A stretch of DNA of 64,000 nucleotides, from the NCBI GenBank assembly GCA_022113835.1, contig JAILWY010000012.1, positions 4,774,001 through 4,838,000 on the forward strand, written 5' to 3'. The translations under genes and the position numbers were made by a program. A model generated the notes under the pieces. The model was given only the letters and a program-made list of their open reading frames with translations. It searched no databases and was not told the DNA's origin. Of the stretch, positions 25,249 to 37,110 are shown piece after piece; the first letter of the stretch is position 1; each line of letters starts with the position of its first letter. The DNA comes from Atopsyche davidsoni. Its lineage: Eukaryota; Arthropoda; Insecta; Trichoptera; Hydrobiosidae.

Positions 25249-28200
25249 CTAAACATAAAAAAATAATTAATACTGTACAGGCAGTCATCCGAGAAGACTA
25301 CAAAGCACACAACTCTACGATCGGTTTAATTACTCAATATTATAAGATTGACTTGGTTGTGTACATCGGCATGTGTCATGATACTAACAATTCTATAGTG
25401 TTTCCTAATGTTTTACAATATAAATTAGCACCGTTGTGGAATACTGTGGAATATTGTTGCATTATGAAACATATGCCAATCTTATGAAATTCTATCACGA
25501 GGATTGACTTTTGATTCTTCTGCGTAATTTAACCGTATCTGCAGGATTGTTCAAAATAATACTCAGTATCAAAATGTGTTTTGAAGAATATCCAATAAAA
25601 TAAGATTATAGTAGGATTCTTGCTATCTCTTCGATGCCATTAAGAGCCACGTCTATCTAACTCAACAGTACCTCCTCTTGTACGTGGATCATGTAATCAT
25701 CTCGGCTATTTATTTGTTAAAGGGAACCAATTATTCAAAACAGCTCTAAAGACATTTAACCAACCATGTGCACGCAAGTGTGCACATGGTTGACAGCACA
25801 GCCTCTACAGTGCTCCCACGGGGTCGAGTCAGGCGTACCTGCGCGGCCTCGCGGTTGTCGGGCTGCTGCTGGCCGTAGCCGCCGGTGGCGGACCAGTCCC
25901 CGGTGTTGCGCTGGGTGGTGGGGCCGATCTTGGCTCCGGAGCCGGACCAGAACCACCCGTTGACGTTGGGGGGCTGCAGGTCGGGCCTGTCGCACCCGGC
26001 GAAGTTACACTTGCGTCCCGACGTCCAGATGTAGCGGACGTTGCCGCGGGCTATGCGCTGCTTGATGAATTCGTTTTCCTAAAAAGAAACCAGTTCATAA
26101 CATTACTAAGAAATATGGGACAGTATCATATTGAAACTTCTAATTTAAAAAAAAAATTGGAAGTGAAATGAACACTCGTTTGTCTTCAATGTCCTTGAGT
26201 TTTTGTCAGAGCGTCATCGTGACATCCAAGTGATGTGACCGCAGTGGCGATATTACTGTGATGATTTGAGCTAGCCTTACTACATTTCACTTAAAAAAAA
26301 TTTGGCCAACTTTAAAAATTAATTCATAATGGCAAACGGGTTTTACTTGTAGATAAAACAACAACAACAACAAAAAAACACTCCACCGTCATCAAATCGG
26401 TATATATTAGTATACCAACCTACAAATCAGTAGCCAGTGAAGAAAGGTAATATGGTAGGTGTGTTGTAGCGGAAGTTATTGTCACAAACCTGCGGGGTCT
26501 CCATGGAGACGGCGTCCATGCAGTGCCTCCTGCAGATGTTCCTGGCGTCCAGCCAGTCCACCTCCAGGCTGCGCGTGGGCTGGTGCTCCCAGCTGAAGAA
26601 GTAAGAGTGCGCCACTCCGCGGGCGTCGCGGTACGTCGAGTGCCTCACGCCTGCGACAAACAAAGTACACAACTCACATTATTTTTTTTAAAAATATATA
26701 TATATTTCGGTGTAAGTGAATGAAGACACGAAAAAAAATATTCACACATCTGACCGACCTGGCCATCAGGTAACAATAATCTCATCACTACTGTATTATC
26801 TCATAGATACGATGTATATTTTACGCTCTTGAGGAGTCGGCCTGTGAGATTAGATTGCTTTCCCTTGGCCAGACCCGATCAATCGTTTAGCGTACAGTAA
26901 AACCTCGATATAACGGACTTCGGATATAACGGACAAAAAATACGGTCGAATTAGTACGTTATATCGAGGTAATACTGTATTTATTTATGGCATCACAGCA
27001 ATGACAACACCTTTACTCGTACATCATCAAATATAGTTCTGCTTTGGAATGCGACATCCCCGTGCCAGATCTAGGAGCAAGTTCTTGTTTACAAATAATT
27101 TTCTCCCATTCTTCGGGGGCTCATAACAGCTCGGTACCTGGCGAAGATCTCATTAATTCCCGTCCGTGAGAGTTTCCCAGCGGCGCTCGTCGCCTTTACC
27201 TTTTACATAATGCCCTCGGAAGCCAATTCCACCGAGACAATACCGAGCCCGTGTGATATTTCGGCTTGCGTAATGCCTACTCGTTTTTGCATAATGTCAA
27301 TAAAACCCCCCCAGTTTGAGCAATAACAATAATTAGAACTGGAAATTCCATGAAGTGCAAACAATAGAATAAAAAATCCTTTGCGTTGAATACGTTTTTC
27401 ACGCTATTAGAGTAAGACATGAATAGATTTGTAATAGAGATACGTTTGTGGCTAATTTTATAGTAACATTGATTTATAGATTGCGTATATTATAGAATTT
27501 AAATAAAACCGTGTAAATTTCTTTACGCATGCATTTTGTTGATTTTAATGTAATTATTAGACGAAAAAAAATTATATAGTACGTTGTTGCTTGCGGGCCA
27601 GCACGGCCTTGAAGGCAGTCGGTTGTTTCTATAAAAAAATGTTTTTTTGAACCATCATAATGCTTAAGGCAAATTATAACTGTACTAGAAAGTTCGACCT
27701 GAATGATTATATACTAATGCTAATGATGTTTTATTATATATGTACATGTGGCATTTAAAGGATAACCCTACTTCGTACTCCAAACTAATGTACCATATCC
27801 CTTAACAAGTAGAATCAGGCGTAAAGAAATTGTAACAATACTTAGTTGATACTTCCCATTTCATAAAATTCGTAATGTCATATGTTCATTACGTTCAATT
27901 TTATTATTTTCAGACAACAAATACTTATCCGTCCTCCTGTGGCTTTTGTATGTTAACCAATAAAAATATTCTAAATCTAAGCTTTCAATCTTCATTCAAG
28001 ATGCGGTATTTTTTGAGTTTATCAATTTTATCAAAACTACATGATCTAATTGACATCTTTTTCAAATTTGTATTTATTTTTGATTCAGTAATAATATATA
28101 ACTATGACAGACGCGTATTCATATCATTCTCAGAGCTTGAATTATTTAACGCTTTTAATAACATCAACATGAACTTCGAGATAAATCAAACACCCTGTGT

Positions 28201-30236
28201 TTGATTTATCTTTTAAAAACCTATACACCAGTAAAATCGCTTTTCATGATTAAAAAAAAAATACGAATTATCATTGAGTAGATCCGAGATCGTAGTTGAG
28301 TAGAGATTTTGGAAAGCCCTGATCTAGGGCAGCGCCCCGGGGATCTCCCGCTTCCTCGAGCTGGCTGGGCCATTCATTATTATACATTCGCAAACGCCGG
28401 CAAAAAATGAAAGTTCACGATCGCCGTAATTTGGTTTCACAGCTGAAGAGTTCAAGTGGATCGGCTCTCTTCGGGGGCCCGGCAGGAGTTAAGAGTCTCG
28501 CCGTGTCAAATTGCTTTCCAGGCAATTATATTTAAATTGGCGGCGGTCGTCTTTGGCCGCAAACGGTTCCGCGTCAGTTTCTTGGCGGAAAAAAAATAAC
28601 GTCTTTTGATAGTGCAGTTTGTCAATCAAACGATTGCTAATTGCCCATTTGGGTGAATAATGCGATTTTGTCCGCGGAGAAGGACCGCCCGCTCGATAGG
28701 TATGTGTTTAAAAAAACATAAATAAGTGCTTCTTAAGTGCCTATTAATTTGCCACTTTCAGCTTCTGAATCAATATTTTATACTGACATCGAAGACCGAT
28801 TATTCTGACTCATATCAATCAAATGAAAACGGCTCACATGTAAATCGCGTTACTAATACTTTACGAGTAGTTGATAACGAGTATGTTGACTTCTTCGGTT
28901 GCCTCTCCTCAGAGAAGGTCGGCGACCATATCATACGTATGCTGAGCTAGTTTTCATGGTTTTCTTAGGGAGAACAGTGTAGTCCTCGGGTCCTTCTACA
29001 CAGAAATTTCATATTGAAAGGAAGAGTCTGTTTATTGCTGCTGCCCAAAACCATTATTATATAATCCTTTTCTTACAAAGCTCTTATATTAACTACTGCA
29101 ATTTAAATCAATTTAAAACTATTCCCTAATTTTTTTTTATAATTGGTCGAACTGTATGATAACTTAAGACACTGAAGTAACCGGACAACCGAATAGTCAA
29201 ATAATACAATAGAGATTTTATTTCATTTTTAACAAACTCGAGACCAGGCCGTGAAACTGAATTTATCGGAAAATATTCAAGACTTCAGAAAGTTGCAGAA
29301 TATCCGGATATATTACACAGAGTACACAAAAAGGGAAGCATGCAATACAATTAAATTATGTGAATAATAAGTAAATTTTTTGATTGACAAATTTTATTGA
29401 TTAGCTCTGCTTTATTATGTGATACCCTCAGAGTAGGTTCATAATTCTCCAGCTATCTCACGAAGTCAATGCGAATTGGATTTAATGATCAATATCTCAT
29501 AATAAAGCATTCACTGCATCACAACAATAATTGGCCATTACTTGTATGTAGCCGCAGCCTCGAGGCGCTCGGCAGATGGCAGATGGCAGATTGTCGCAAA
29601 TCGTGATGTCTGCCGCCACAATTGCGGTTGGGCACTAAATTTGACCAAGAGCAGACGCAAGTCGCAAAGCTGTCATTATAAACTAAATTCGGATTATATC
29701 CGACAAAACGCAGCGCAACAATCGAGTGTTTCGAAATTCTTCACGAGTGCAGAATCCAGTTGCGGTTCCTTGACAACCCATTGTGAAGAAGTGTATTTTT
29801 AAGTATTCAATTGCGAAATCCTTTGTGAATTTACATTCCTCGCTTCAGGTATATTTCAATCAAATAAGATTTGTAAACTCCCTTTGAGCTTGCAACACTG
29901 CAGGCTTATTAAGGTTGCTTTCGCAACCCGCGAGCTGGACTTTTATGCGGCATTGTTGGTTTAATGATGACCGCTAATATGAGAGTGTCTTACGATGCCA
30001 ATCTGCTGTTGAAATTTACGCGTGTGGTGATTTTGCTCTTCGCTGACGAAATTCGGTCAATTACACCGGTAATTATACGTTCGGTTCTCGGGTTGCAGCG
30101 AATAGAGTTACTCTGTAATCAATTAAATGATGCACTAACGGTTTGCACAACTTCTGGGGTCAGGGAGGGCGAGTCGTCTCTGCGCGGACACGGCCGCCAG
30201 CGCCAGCGCCAACATCAGCAAGTGTCTTAACATCAT
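25090..30236 (-). CDS. Secreted single-domain C-type lectin
   Basis: Four minus-strand exons (30236-30140, 26650-26490, 26078-25839, 25248-25090) join to a complete 218-residue protein; all introns are GT/AG. Residues 1-18 form a signal peptide (hydrophobic LLMLALALAAV core, VSA before a likely cut at Gln19). The C-type lectin domain spans about 30-200 with eight cysteines at 30, 72, 76, 110, 115, 172, 191 and 199, enough for four disulfides. It has WTSGRKC, GWFWSGSG, the calcium/sugar-site motif QPDN at 158-161, and WHDVAC at 186-191 in the WND position. In vertebrate lectins QPD points to galactose-type binding; whether that holds here is unknown. The sequence resembles a conserved insect lectin group (Drosophila CG6055/CG4115-like, from memory, not checked). 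The ATG immediately follows an acceptor (tttcag), so a non-coding 5' exon probably lies above 30240. Confidence 0.93.
25839..26078 (-). CDS. C-type lectin exon 3 (core and QPD loop)
   Basis: Eighty whole codons between the acceptor tttttag and the donor gtacgc. Encodes the WTSGRKCNFAGC block, GWFWSGSG and the QQQPDN loop that contributes calcium and sugar ligands in this fold. Strikingly GC-rich against its AT-rich introns. Confidence 0.95.
26490..26650 (-). CDS. C-type lectin exon 2
   Basis: The acceptor tcgcag ends at 26651; the donor gtttgt starts at 26489. Encodes VRHSTYRDARGVAHSYFF, the WLDARNICRRHC helix with two cysteines, and ends in METPQ. A single intron phase gives a continuous reading frame with both neighbours. 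Confidence 0.93.
26895..26977. mobile_element. pogo/Tigger-type MITE, 83 bp
   Basis: Starts CAGTAAAACCTCGATATAAC and ends in the inverted copy gttatatcgaggtaatactg. The 24-bp terminal inverted repeats match at 21 positions, and TA dinucleotides flank both ends as expected for Tc1/mariner-superfamily insertion. The CAGTAAAACCTC terminus is typical of pogo/Tigger elements. Too short to encode anything. Lies in intron 1 of the lectin, about 245 bases from exon 2. Confidence 0.85.
27050..27340. promoter_or_regulatory. GC-balanced non-coding patch in lectin intron 1
   Basis: Within the 3.5-kb first intron of the lectin. Base composition is clearly more balanced than the surrounding intron, without an open frame of note. 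Contains blocks such as cataatg and aacaataac seen in insect enhancers. Candidate cis-regulatory module on composition alone. Confidence 0.3.
28310..28720. promoter_or_regulatory. Second GC-balanced patch in lectin intron 1, candidate enhancer
   Basis: About 400 bases of mixed composition with no long open frame. It holds homeodomain-type cores (cattattata, gtcaatcaaacgattgctaattg) among GC-rich stretches such as ggcggcggtcgtctttggccgc. The mix resembles an insect enhancer; this is inference. Confidence 0.35.
28891..29109 (-). mobile_element. Repeat copy ending in an RTE-like LINE tail
   Basis: Read on the minus strand it runs from gatttaaattgcag through agagctttgtaag, tataataatgg, a gtagaagga-acccg block and aaaaccatgaa, to atggtcgcc-gacc-ttctctgaggagaggcaacc. 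The same order of blocks occurs at 59240-59453 on the plus strand. The final 40 bases resemble the 3' coding end of the LINE fragment at 63392. Lies in lectin intron 1. Confidence 0.7.
29571..29591 (+). repeat. Three tandem copies of ggcagat
   Basis: Exact 7-bp tandem repeat, three copies, in lectin intron 1 inside a GC-balanced patch (about 29530-29800) that otherwise shows no gene. Confidence 0.8.
30140..30236 (-). CDS. C-type lectin exon with signal peptide and start codon
   Basis: Starts with two ATGs in a row (30236-30234 and 30233-30231), directly after the acceptor ttgctttcag. Encodes the signal peptide and QRRLALPDPRSCAN, then one base before donor gttagt at 30139. The donor was chosen because it restores an Arg codon and the family sequence PRSCANRVRH; an earlier GT would lose the first cysteine. 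Confidence 0.88.
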
Positions 30237-32539
30237 CTGAAAGCAACAACAACCCATTAGCATCAGCCACAACAGTCATGCTCCATGTAATAACAATTAT
30301 ATTTTTTACATTTAGTTTAAATCGCATATACAATAAATTATCTATCCAAGCGGATTCCAGGGATTCCAAGGCGGCACTGTGATATTTTTTGACAGTATAT
30401 AGTGGTAAAACTACAGGAAACACAAATGCCTCAATGATCTCAATTACACCAAGTGTTTTGGAATTAAATAACAAAATAAATATGCAGAGCATACGACTAT
30501 TCTATCACCATTCATCAGTCTTCATCTGTCGACCTGCGCTCGAGCTGAGTATACTTGCACGCGCATAACTCTGTGGGAAATTAAACTACTTTCTTCGAGC
30601 TTTGGTTCATAAAATTTTGATAAATGAATTCAGTTCTATGCACTCAGAGATTATATCTAAACAATTTGTTCGCTAGCTCCCTGGGATTGTTTGTTTCGGT
30701 TGTGGTGGCAGATCCTTCCCACAAGCAGTAACCCCGCCGTGTCAGATAAGGAGATGATTGTTCGCTATCGAGACTCAAAGGGTAAAGCTTTCTACCGTTT
30801 AGCTGTGTGGCATGATGCTGAGATTTTTATATAATTTGACACTCTCACTTCCGAGATGGATTTTCTCGTCAGTCACGATGTACAAAGCGGTGCTTGTATT
30901 CAAAAGCGATTGTTTCTCATGCTATTTAATTATACTAGAAAATTTTTCATCGGTTACTCAGACGAACGATCCGATCGTCTCTATAATTGAGTAGTCATCC
31001 ATTTAAAAAGTCAAATTATCTGCTATAATTAATTGGGTTTCATAGGTCTCACTGTGGAACTATTAAAAAGAATTACTTTGCATTATTTTAAAATATATTT
31101 TTTAGGCAACTAGCAAATGTTTACACGGTGAAAGGAAATCCTTACTTGTGTTAGTATTTTCAATAAGCACCGACCGTTGTCCTGGATATTTATTTGCAAA
31201 AAATATTCAAAAAGTGTTCACATACGTTTTCACATTTCTGTTTGAACAATGGTTAACAAACAACCTTACTTTTTTAAAACAAAGAAAGCCTTTGTGCATA
31301 TCATTTTACTCGACATCGGTCATTACTCACATGCTGCTATTTTCTAACTTCACGAGTGCATGTAAATTGCTATACTTAAAAGTAGTTGGGCTACCATTTT
31401 CATGCAAATTTTTTACACGCTTTTCCTTAAAACCATCCAGACCTATTGCCGTATGAAACATTTAGTTACTATTAAAATTATTAGTAACTTAATGTTGCTA
31501 CAGTAAAAAAACTACTCAATGATAGCTCGATTTTTTAAATCTAATTAATTATAATCGGACACCATTTTAGAACTTCTTCCACAGATAAAGCGTTACTACA
31601 GAATTTATATCGTTTGATGTTATAGCTAACACTAATAAGTCGTAGCTCTAAAGTATACAGTCTTAGTTTATGAGGTATTGTATTCGAACAATTTTAATGA
31701 ATATATCGATCGTTTTATTGAATATGCAAGCCTACGTTGAAGTCATCGCACTCGAGACTCATGCAAAAAGTAAGTTTGCACAGCGAGCATTACATACCGA
31801 TTGTCACGTTCTATCGACAGGTGAACGTTCTATTGTGCGAGCAAACCTGAAGACGGCGAGTCCCTGCATCGTTACAACGAAAAGGAAAGGCTCGGTGTAC
31901 ATAATTCTCTTCGCCTGTGCTTTGGAATGGGACTTTCATCATTCCTTCCCAAGTAAGTACACATCAACCAAGTTTGTTGCTATTACACAGAAAGTTCTAC
32001 ATGCATAAATCTTCTTTTACACAACATCATCTGATGCTTAAATATTGTATGCGTTTATTCCGTTTTACAATCTTTGAGTATTTACAATCTTATTTACGGG
32101 TTCCCGTGAAGGATTTTGTATCGTCGGGGCTTTCTCTTTTATTCAAAATTGATTTTAATTTATGACGAGGGTGGTTGACGACGTTTACGATAGCAATGAA
32201 GAGCTTTTCTCGGTACGAGGATTTATATCAAAATAAAGGTCCACTTTGCTTCCGATCAAATGTTTCACAGTGGATATCACGGGGGCACGCTCAATTTGTA
32301 ATAAAAATATACTGAAACAAAAACACCCACATTACTTTTGAAATATTTGCGTTATGATATAATACAATGCATTGTTAATTATTCATGCGTTTGTTGAACA
32401 AATGACGGTTTATGACCTGGGTAGATAAGTCGGGGTAAAAACCAGAGAAAACGATAACCGAGCGACTCGAGCGGTACAATGCCTGTGATGCAAAACTATT
32501 TCCATTCTCGTAATTTTTAGATAACACCGTGAAATGGAG
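30237..32539. other. Upstream flank or 5' intron of the lectin gene
   Basis: The acceptor at 30237-30246 (minus strand) implies an upstream non-coding exon. Mixed composition near 30500-30760; no promoter could be fixed and no other coding exon was seen. Confidence 0.4.
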
Positions 32540-32838
32540 GTGACAATAAAACTGTCTTTCCGCGTATATTAGCGAGGCAGACAGTCGTGTGGCCGCCGCG
32601 ATTCGTTTCCTCAATTACTATCGCAGCCAATTTCAGTAATAACAATCGGCAGATGATAACCGACCTCGAGCTGCGGCGGGAAGGATCCATTACCGAAAGC
32701 GGAAGCCGTCGAGTGTCGCGTCTGAGGCGAGCGGCGGGACTTTCTCCGCCGGCATTTATTTCGCCCGCCAAAAGAGAGTTCCTGACCCGCCAAACTCTAA
32801 ATAATCACCTCGGAACACGTGCGGCGTCCGCGGCCACT

Positions 32839-32908
32839 TCCGGCGCACCTGGCCTGCCGGGGCTCCGGGGCTGCGCGGCTCCGGCGCACCTGGTCTGCCA
32901 GGGCTCCG
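32839..32908 (+). repeat. Two diverged copies of a 41-bp unit in CpG island
   Basis: tccggcgcacctgg, then cctgccggggctccg, recurs 41 bases later with a few substitutions. GC-rich minisatellite-like duplication. Confidence 0.7.
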
Positions 32909-33435
32909 CGACTCCGGGGCTCCGGGGCCCCGGCGGCTCCCTCCCCGTCACGCGGCCGTTAATCTCAGCCGTCAACATCCTCAGTGCCATTCGTTCGCAT
33001 CGGCCGGCAGTTCTCGACTGCTCTTGAGAAAGTAGTTTTGATTTCGGGCGTCGATTTGTTCGAGTGCCCGAGCGATACAGCCAGATCTGCCTATTTTTTA
33101 AACAGGTGGCGATTAAAGTAATCGATGAAAACTTTCTCACAACAAAGGGAGCGGACGATATTCCATACTGAAAAATAATGTCAGGTAATCTGGGCAATAT
33201 CTTAAATTATCTATTTTACGAATATTTTTACTTTTAAATCTGAGCGAGCGATCGCGAGCACCTGGTGATAGTTTATTCGCCTCGAACGGTTACGGCGAGA
33301 ACGATCGGTTGGAGCGTTTTGACCGCCGACGATCGACAATCGGGCAGAGATATCGAATAATTCTGTGCCTTCGGATAAGCGTTGACGCGAAAACCTGCGC
33401 GGCGGAAGAGCGAAGATGAAAATTCGCATGTCCGG

Positions 33436-33465
33436 CGGGGCGGGGCGGGGCGGGGCGGGGCGGGG
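33436..33465 (+). repeat. (CGGGG)6 tract, G-quadruplex prone
   Basis: Six exact copies of CGGGG, followed by further G runs to 33480. The plus strand offers more than four G4 runs at one-base spacing. Lies inside the CpG-rich island 32540-34300. Confidence 0.9.
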
Positions 33466-34300
33466 CGACGGGGCGGGCGGAGTCTGAGTTTCTCGGCGCG
33501 GGGCGGATGTGGCGGCCGATCTGGGTCAATAGACTTCGGCCGGTCGGCGGCCGCGAGGCTCATCTCGGAATATTTGGAAAGCGCATATAAACGATTCAGT
33601 TCTGACGTACGTTGATCTTCAATGACTGCAACTGACCGCCGTTGCCACTTTCGATTTTTCAATCTGCTCCGATTGAGTATCCGCATGCGTCGTGATCGCG
33701 TCCGCGAGCGTCAAATATGTTCTTGAGAAATATTAGAATTGCAAATGATCACAAACTGTGAAGCCAAATCTAATCAAAAACAACTTTGTTTATAAAAAAA
33801 AAAAAAAACAAACCTGCGCAAAGTGAGCGCCGAAGCGAGATACTCTCTCCAGTCGATATATTCTCGCGGGTCGACAAGTGGTCGCATTGCGCTCGGTGAT
33901 CCTCTAATCTCCGAGATTCCGCGAACTTGGAACTTTCCCGGTAATGAGGAGCCGGGAGCCATCCGTAATGTAATTGCGCAGTGCGTGCCGGCGGAAGTGT
34001 GAGATTTCACGGTCCCGGCGGGCGGCGATAAGTCATACGCCACGGGCCCCGCGGCCGGCCGGGATCCGCCTCGCCTCGCATACTGGGTCATGACTTTCTC
34101 GCGACGGGCCCGGGCGACCCGCTGATATTTTTTTGCACGCATGACATTCATGATCAGTGAAAGTCCGCGACGATGATGAGCGAGGGCGAGCGAGAACGGC
34201 CGGCGACATTGGAATCTCGCGACCCTCTCGAGCCCTCGACCCTCGCAGCGGAGAAACCGACGACGACCCGTGGACCTTCTAGACGCGAGCGAGTAGCTTG

Positions 34301-36929
34301 AATATTTATACAAATATTCAAACTATTAAATAAATGCTTACACATGCGTGCATAACCACATGCCATAGAATGCCTTCCATCAAACATAACAACAACAAAA
34401 AATTCTGCGAAATGTGCCGTGGGTTTATTACATAGACTACATAAATTCCTCAAGTCAAGTTCCGCTTATCCAAAAAAAAAGTTGTACCCTCGTCCCGTGT
34501 ATTTTTTTTTTATTTAAAACGAAACGCTTTTTCCTAAATACCAAAGAAATGTATCGAATTTCCTTGCGGTAGAGTCAAGTGTCGAATGTAAACGCCTTTC
34601 ATTCATGTTTCTGCCTGGTCGTCAACGAAATGCTGGATTAAATTTCCACAGCTGAGATAAATTATTTAAAATGAACACAAAAATCCGAATCACAAGAATT
34701 CAGTCGTGATCTGTATTTTTTCTAAAATGCAAGCGAAGTCACGGCACTTCTCTGGGAGCTGTAGTCCATCGTTAATTCTGCTCATCGTGTCATCCTCAAT
34801 CTAGTCACGACTTTGGTGTGATTACTGTAAAAAATGTTACGAATTTTCTAATACACGTGATTGCGAAGATACCTCAGTTGACACATATGCGGAGTATTTT
34901 TCCGTGGAAAGGTTTTCCCCGCGTAATGACGGTTAATTGACGCGGGCGAGACTCGAACCGGAGAGCTCCTCGAACCCGACTCCAGCAGCCGGAGATGCTC
35001 GGACTCGGATCGAGCTCCAGAAAAACTAGACTCTGGCCATATTTGCATCTTTGGCGCGGCTCGATTTGTTCTCGGCGGCCGCAGACTTAGCATATCAGGT
35101 TTTAGAAAATTGTATTTTTACTCACCCATTGTGATGCCGCATGTTAACATTTCAAATGTCACGCCTTACACTGAATAAAATGTCACTATAGGACTCTAAA
35201 TGAGATATCTGATAAAAAATAAAGTTTTATTTTTATTTTCATTAGGTTATTGACATTTTTGCTATAGCCATAAGAGTTCGTTGCTCGTAGATTATAAATT
35301 AAAAAATAATTATAAGTGTAAATAAAATAGTAATTATATCTAACTTATTTGTGTTTTTTGAACAGCAAATTATAATATGTTAAATTTTCATATATTTTTT
35401 TAGAGAAATTTGTATCCGATAGAAAAAAATGCAATCAATTTTGATTGAACGGTATTCTATTGAATACGCGCTGTAGAAATTAAACTTATTCGTGAATAAT
35501 GAGGGATTAAATATTTTTTTTAATTTTTGTACCAATACAACCTTACTTAAGTACTAAATAAAAATGCATATAATTAATTATTAAAATTGTAATACCTCAC
35601 ATTATAGATCCATTGTAAAAATGATTTTATATGTACGTACTCACAATTAAAATTACCATACAAAACTTTAAAACAGGACGTCGCTATGTACACAGAAAAA
35701 ATATGAAAGCAATAATCTACAAGCATACTATTAAGTATATTAATAATATACTTGTAGTCACGGGTGATGAAAAAAAAAAGATATGCTCTCGATTCCTAAA
35801 CACTTAACCAAGCTGAAAAGTAGTAATAAACAAACTGGACATAAGGACCTGGTGAGGATTTCTTTTAGTTATACTATATACTTTTTACTATAAGTTATTG
35901 GGTCTTATGGTGTGGGAGCCTGATTTAGAGACTGGTCAGTAGAATAACGGTCACCATCCTTATCCACAATGAAGGACTCTGAGGCCCTGCTCATGAAGGA
36001 ACGTGGTTTAATTCGGGTGAATCCTAATAAGGAGAAGTATTCAACGACTCGCTAGTCACATAGTTCAGTATCATATGAAAATCTAGCTCTTCGACGTATA
36101 GTTAAAAATAATTATACAGTGAAAAGTTTGTTTACTATTTATAGCGCACCTGACCTTATCGTGTCCATTATTTTTTTTATATATACTATGTTGTACTATG
36201 GAATTTACAAGTTCTTTAAATCCACATTTTCGGTTAGTAATCTACCTTAGCAACAGCATCTCGACCAGCTTCCGTATTGTTTTGTTGACGTTTTGGGAAA
36301 TACCCGACTATGCTAATGGATGACCTTTGAAATTAAATAGATATATAAAACTTTTTAAACGTTATTTATCTTTATTTGACAGCTAAATGCGAAAACTAAG
36401 ATCAACAGATATGCACAATGTACGTATGCTTTTTCAAACGCTTCGTTAATTTTTAAATGTCAATGAATTAAACTTTGATTTCGCCTATATGGAGCTGAAT
36501 TTATATTTTCGTACATTTAAATTCGATTTCACGCGTTTTATTGCTATATTATGTGACGGGTTGCTTTATTGTAGTGCATAATTTCATTTATCAAAAATTA
36601 TACTCTTTATTAGATATTTAGTGAGATGGTGACTAATCTCCTTTGATGACCTCAAGATGTAGATATTCAAAGACTAATACATATTTCTCATTTCTGATAC
36701 CCGCAAATAATATTTTTTAATAGAAGCATTACTAAGAAAGGAATATGTTATACAGAGTCGCTTTAAAATGCGCTTTGTTCATTTGTGAAGGTACAAGGCC
36801 TTTTGACGGAGGAGCGATTGAGTCCAAAAAATTGGTTTCGTTCACTCTGTTAAAGAATGTGTATTTTTGACATTGGCGTATTTTTTTTTGTTAAATTACA
36901 TACTAATTTAGGAAGTTTGAAGTATAATT
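34301..36929. other. Gene-free DNA between CpG islands
   Basis: AT-rich, with GC-balanced patches at 34900-35100 and 35880-36060. A box-B-like string at 34955 does not fold into a tRNA. No exon seen. Confidence 0.5.
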
Positions 36930-37110
36930 GAAACGGTAGGCCGCCATTTAGCAGGTCTTTGTACCGGCCGCGCCCTGGGACCTTTATTCGGGTTTAAAAG
37001 CGACGACAGGCCCATGGTTTTGAATGGACCCCGCACAATGGGGTTCAACATGGTCGGCGGTCATACGCGACTAGCTCGGTCACATCGAATAATTTGGCTA
37101 TGTAAATTAC
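36930..37110. promoter_or_regulatory. GC-balanced non-coding patch
   Basis: Small island of balanced composition (accggccgcgccctggg, ggcccatgg, ggtcggcggtcata) in AT-rich DNA without an open frame. Candidate conserved non-coding element. Confidence 0.2.

Larger units (their letters stand above)
32540..34300. promoter_or_regulatory. CpG-rich island, largest in the window
   Basis: About 1.7 kb, rich in GC and CpG, against an AT-rich background. Contains the 41-bp duplication, the (CGGGG)6 tract, cgcatataaacgattcagtt at about 33581-33601 with an initiator-like tcagtt, and several agataag/gataag-type GATA sites in 34020-34040. Long frames on both strands (for example minus 34313-33774, 179 codons) are expected where stop codons are depleted and show no domain. 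Likely promoter or control region of an unseen gene. Confidence 0.4.

Noticed and set aside
25756..25995. Arg/Pro-rich frames overlapping the lectin core exon
   Set aside because: Shadows of the real lectin exon 25839-26078 in other frames and on the other strand.
30160..30492. 110-codon minus frame over the lectin signal-peptide exon
   Set aside because: Different frame from the conserved protein; it starts in the upstream non-coding region.
33774..34313. 179-codon minus-strand open frame
   Set aside because: Same reasons: GC-rich island, Arg-rich product, no motif, and it runs into a poly(A)/T stretch at its end.
34945..34975. tRNA B-box-like sequence (gactcgaaccgg)
   Set aside because: The flanking bases do not pair as a T-arm and no A box, anticodon arm or acceptor stem is present.
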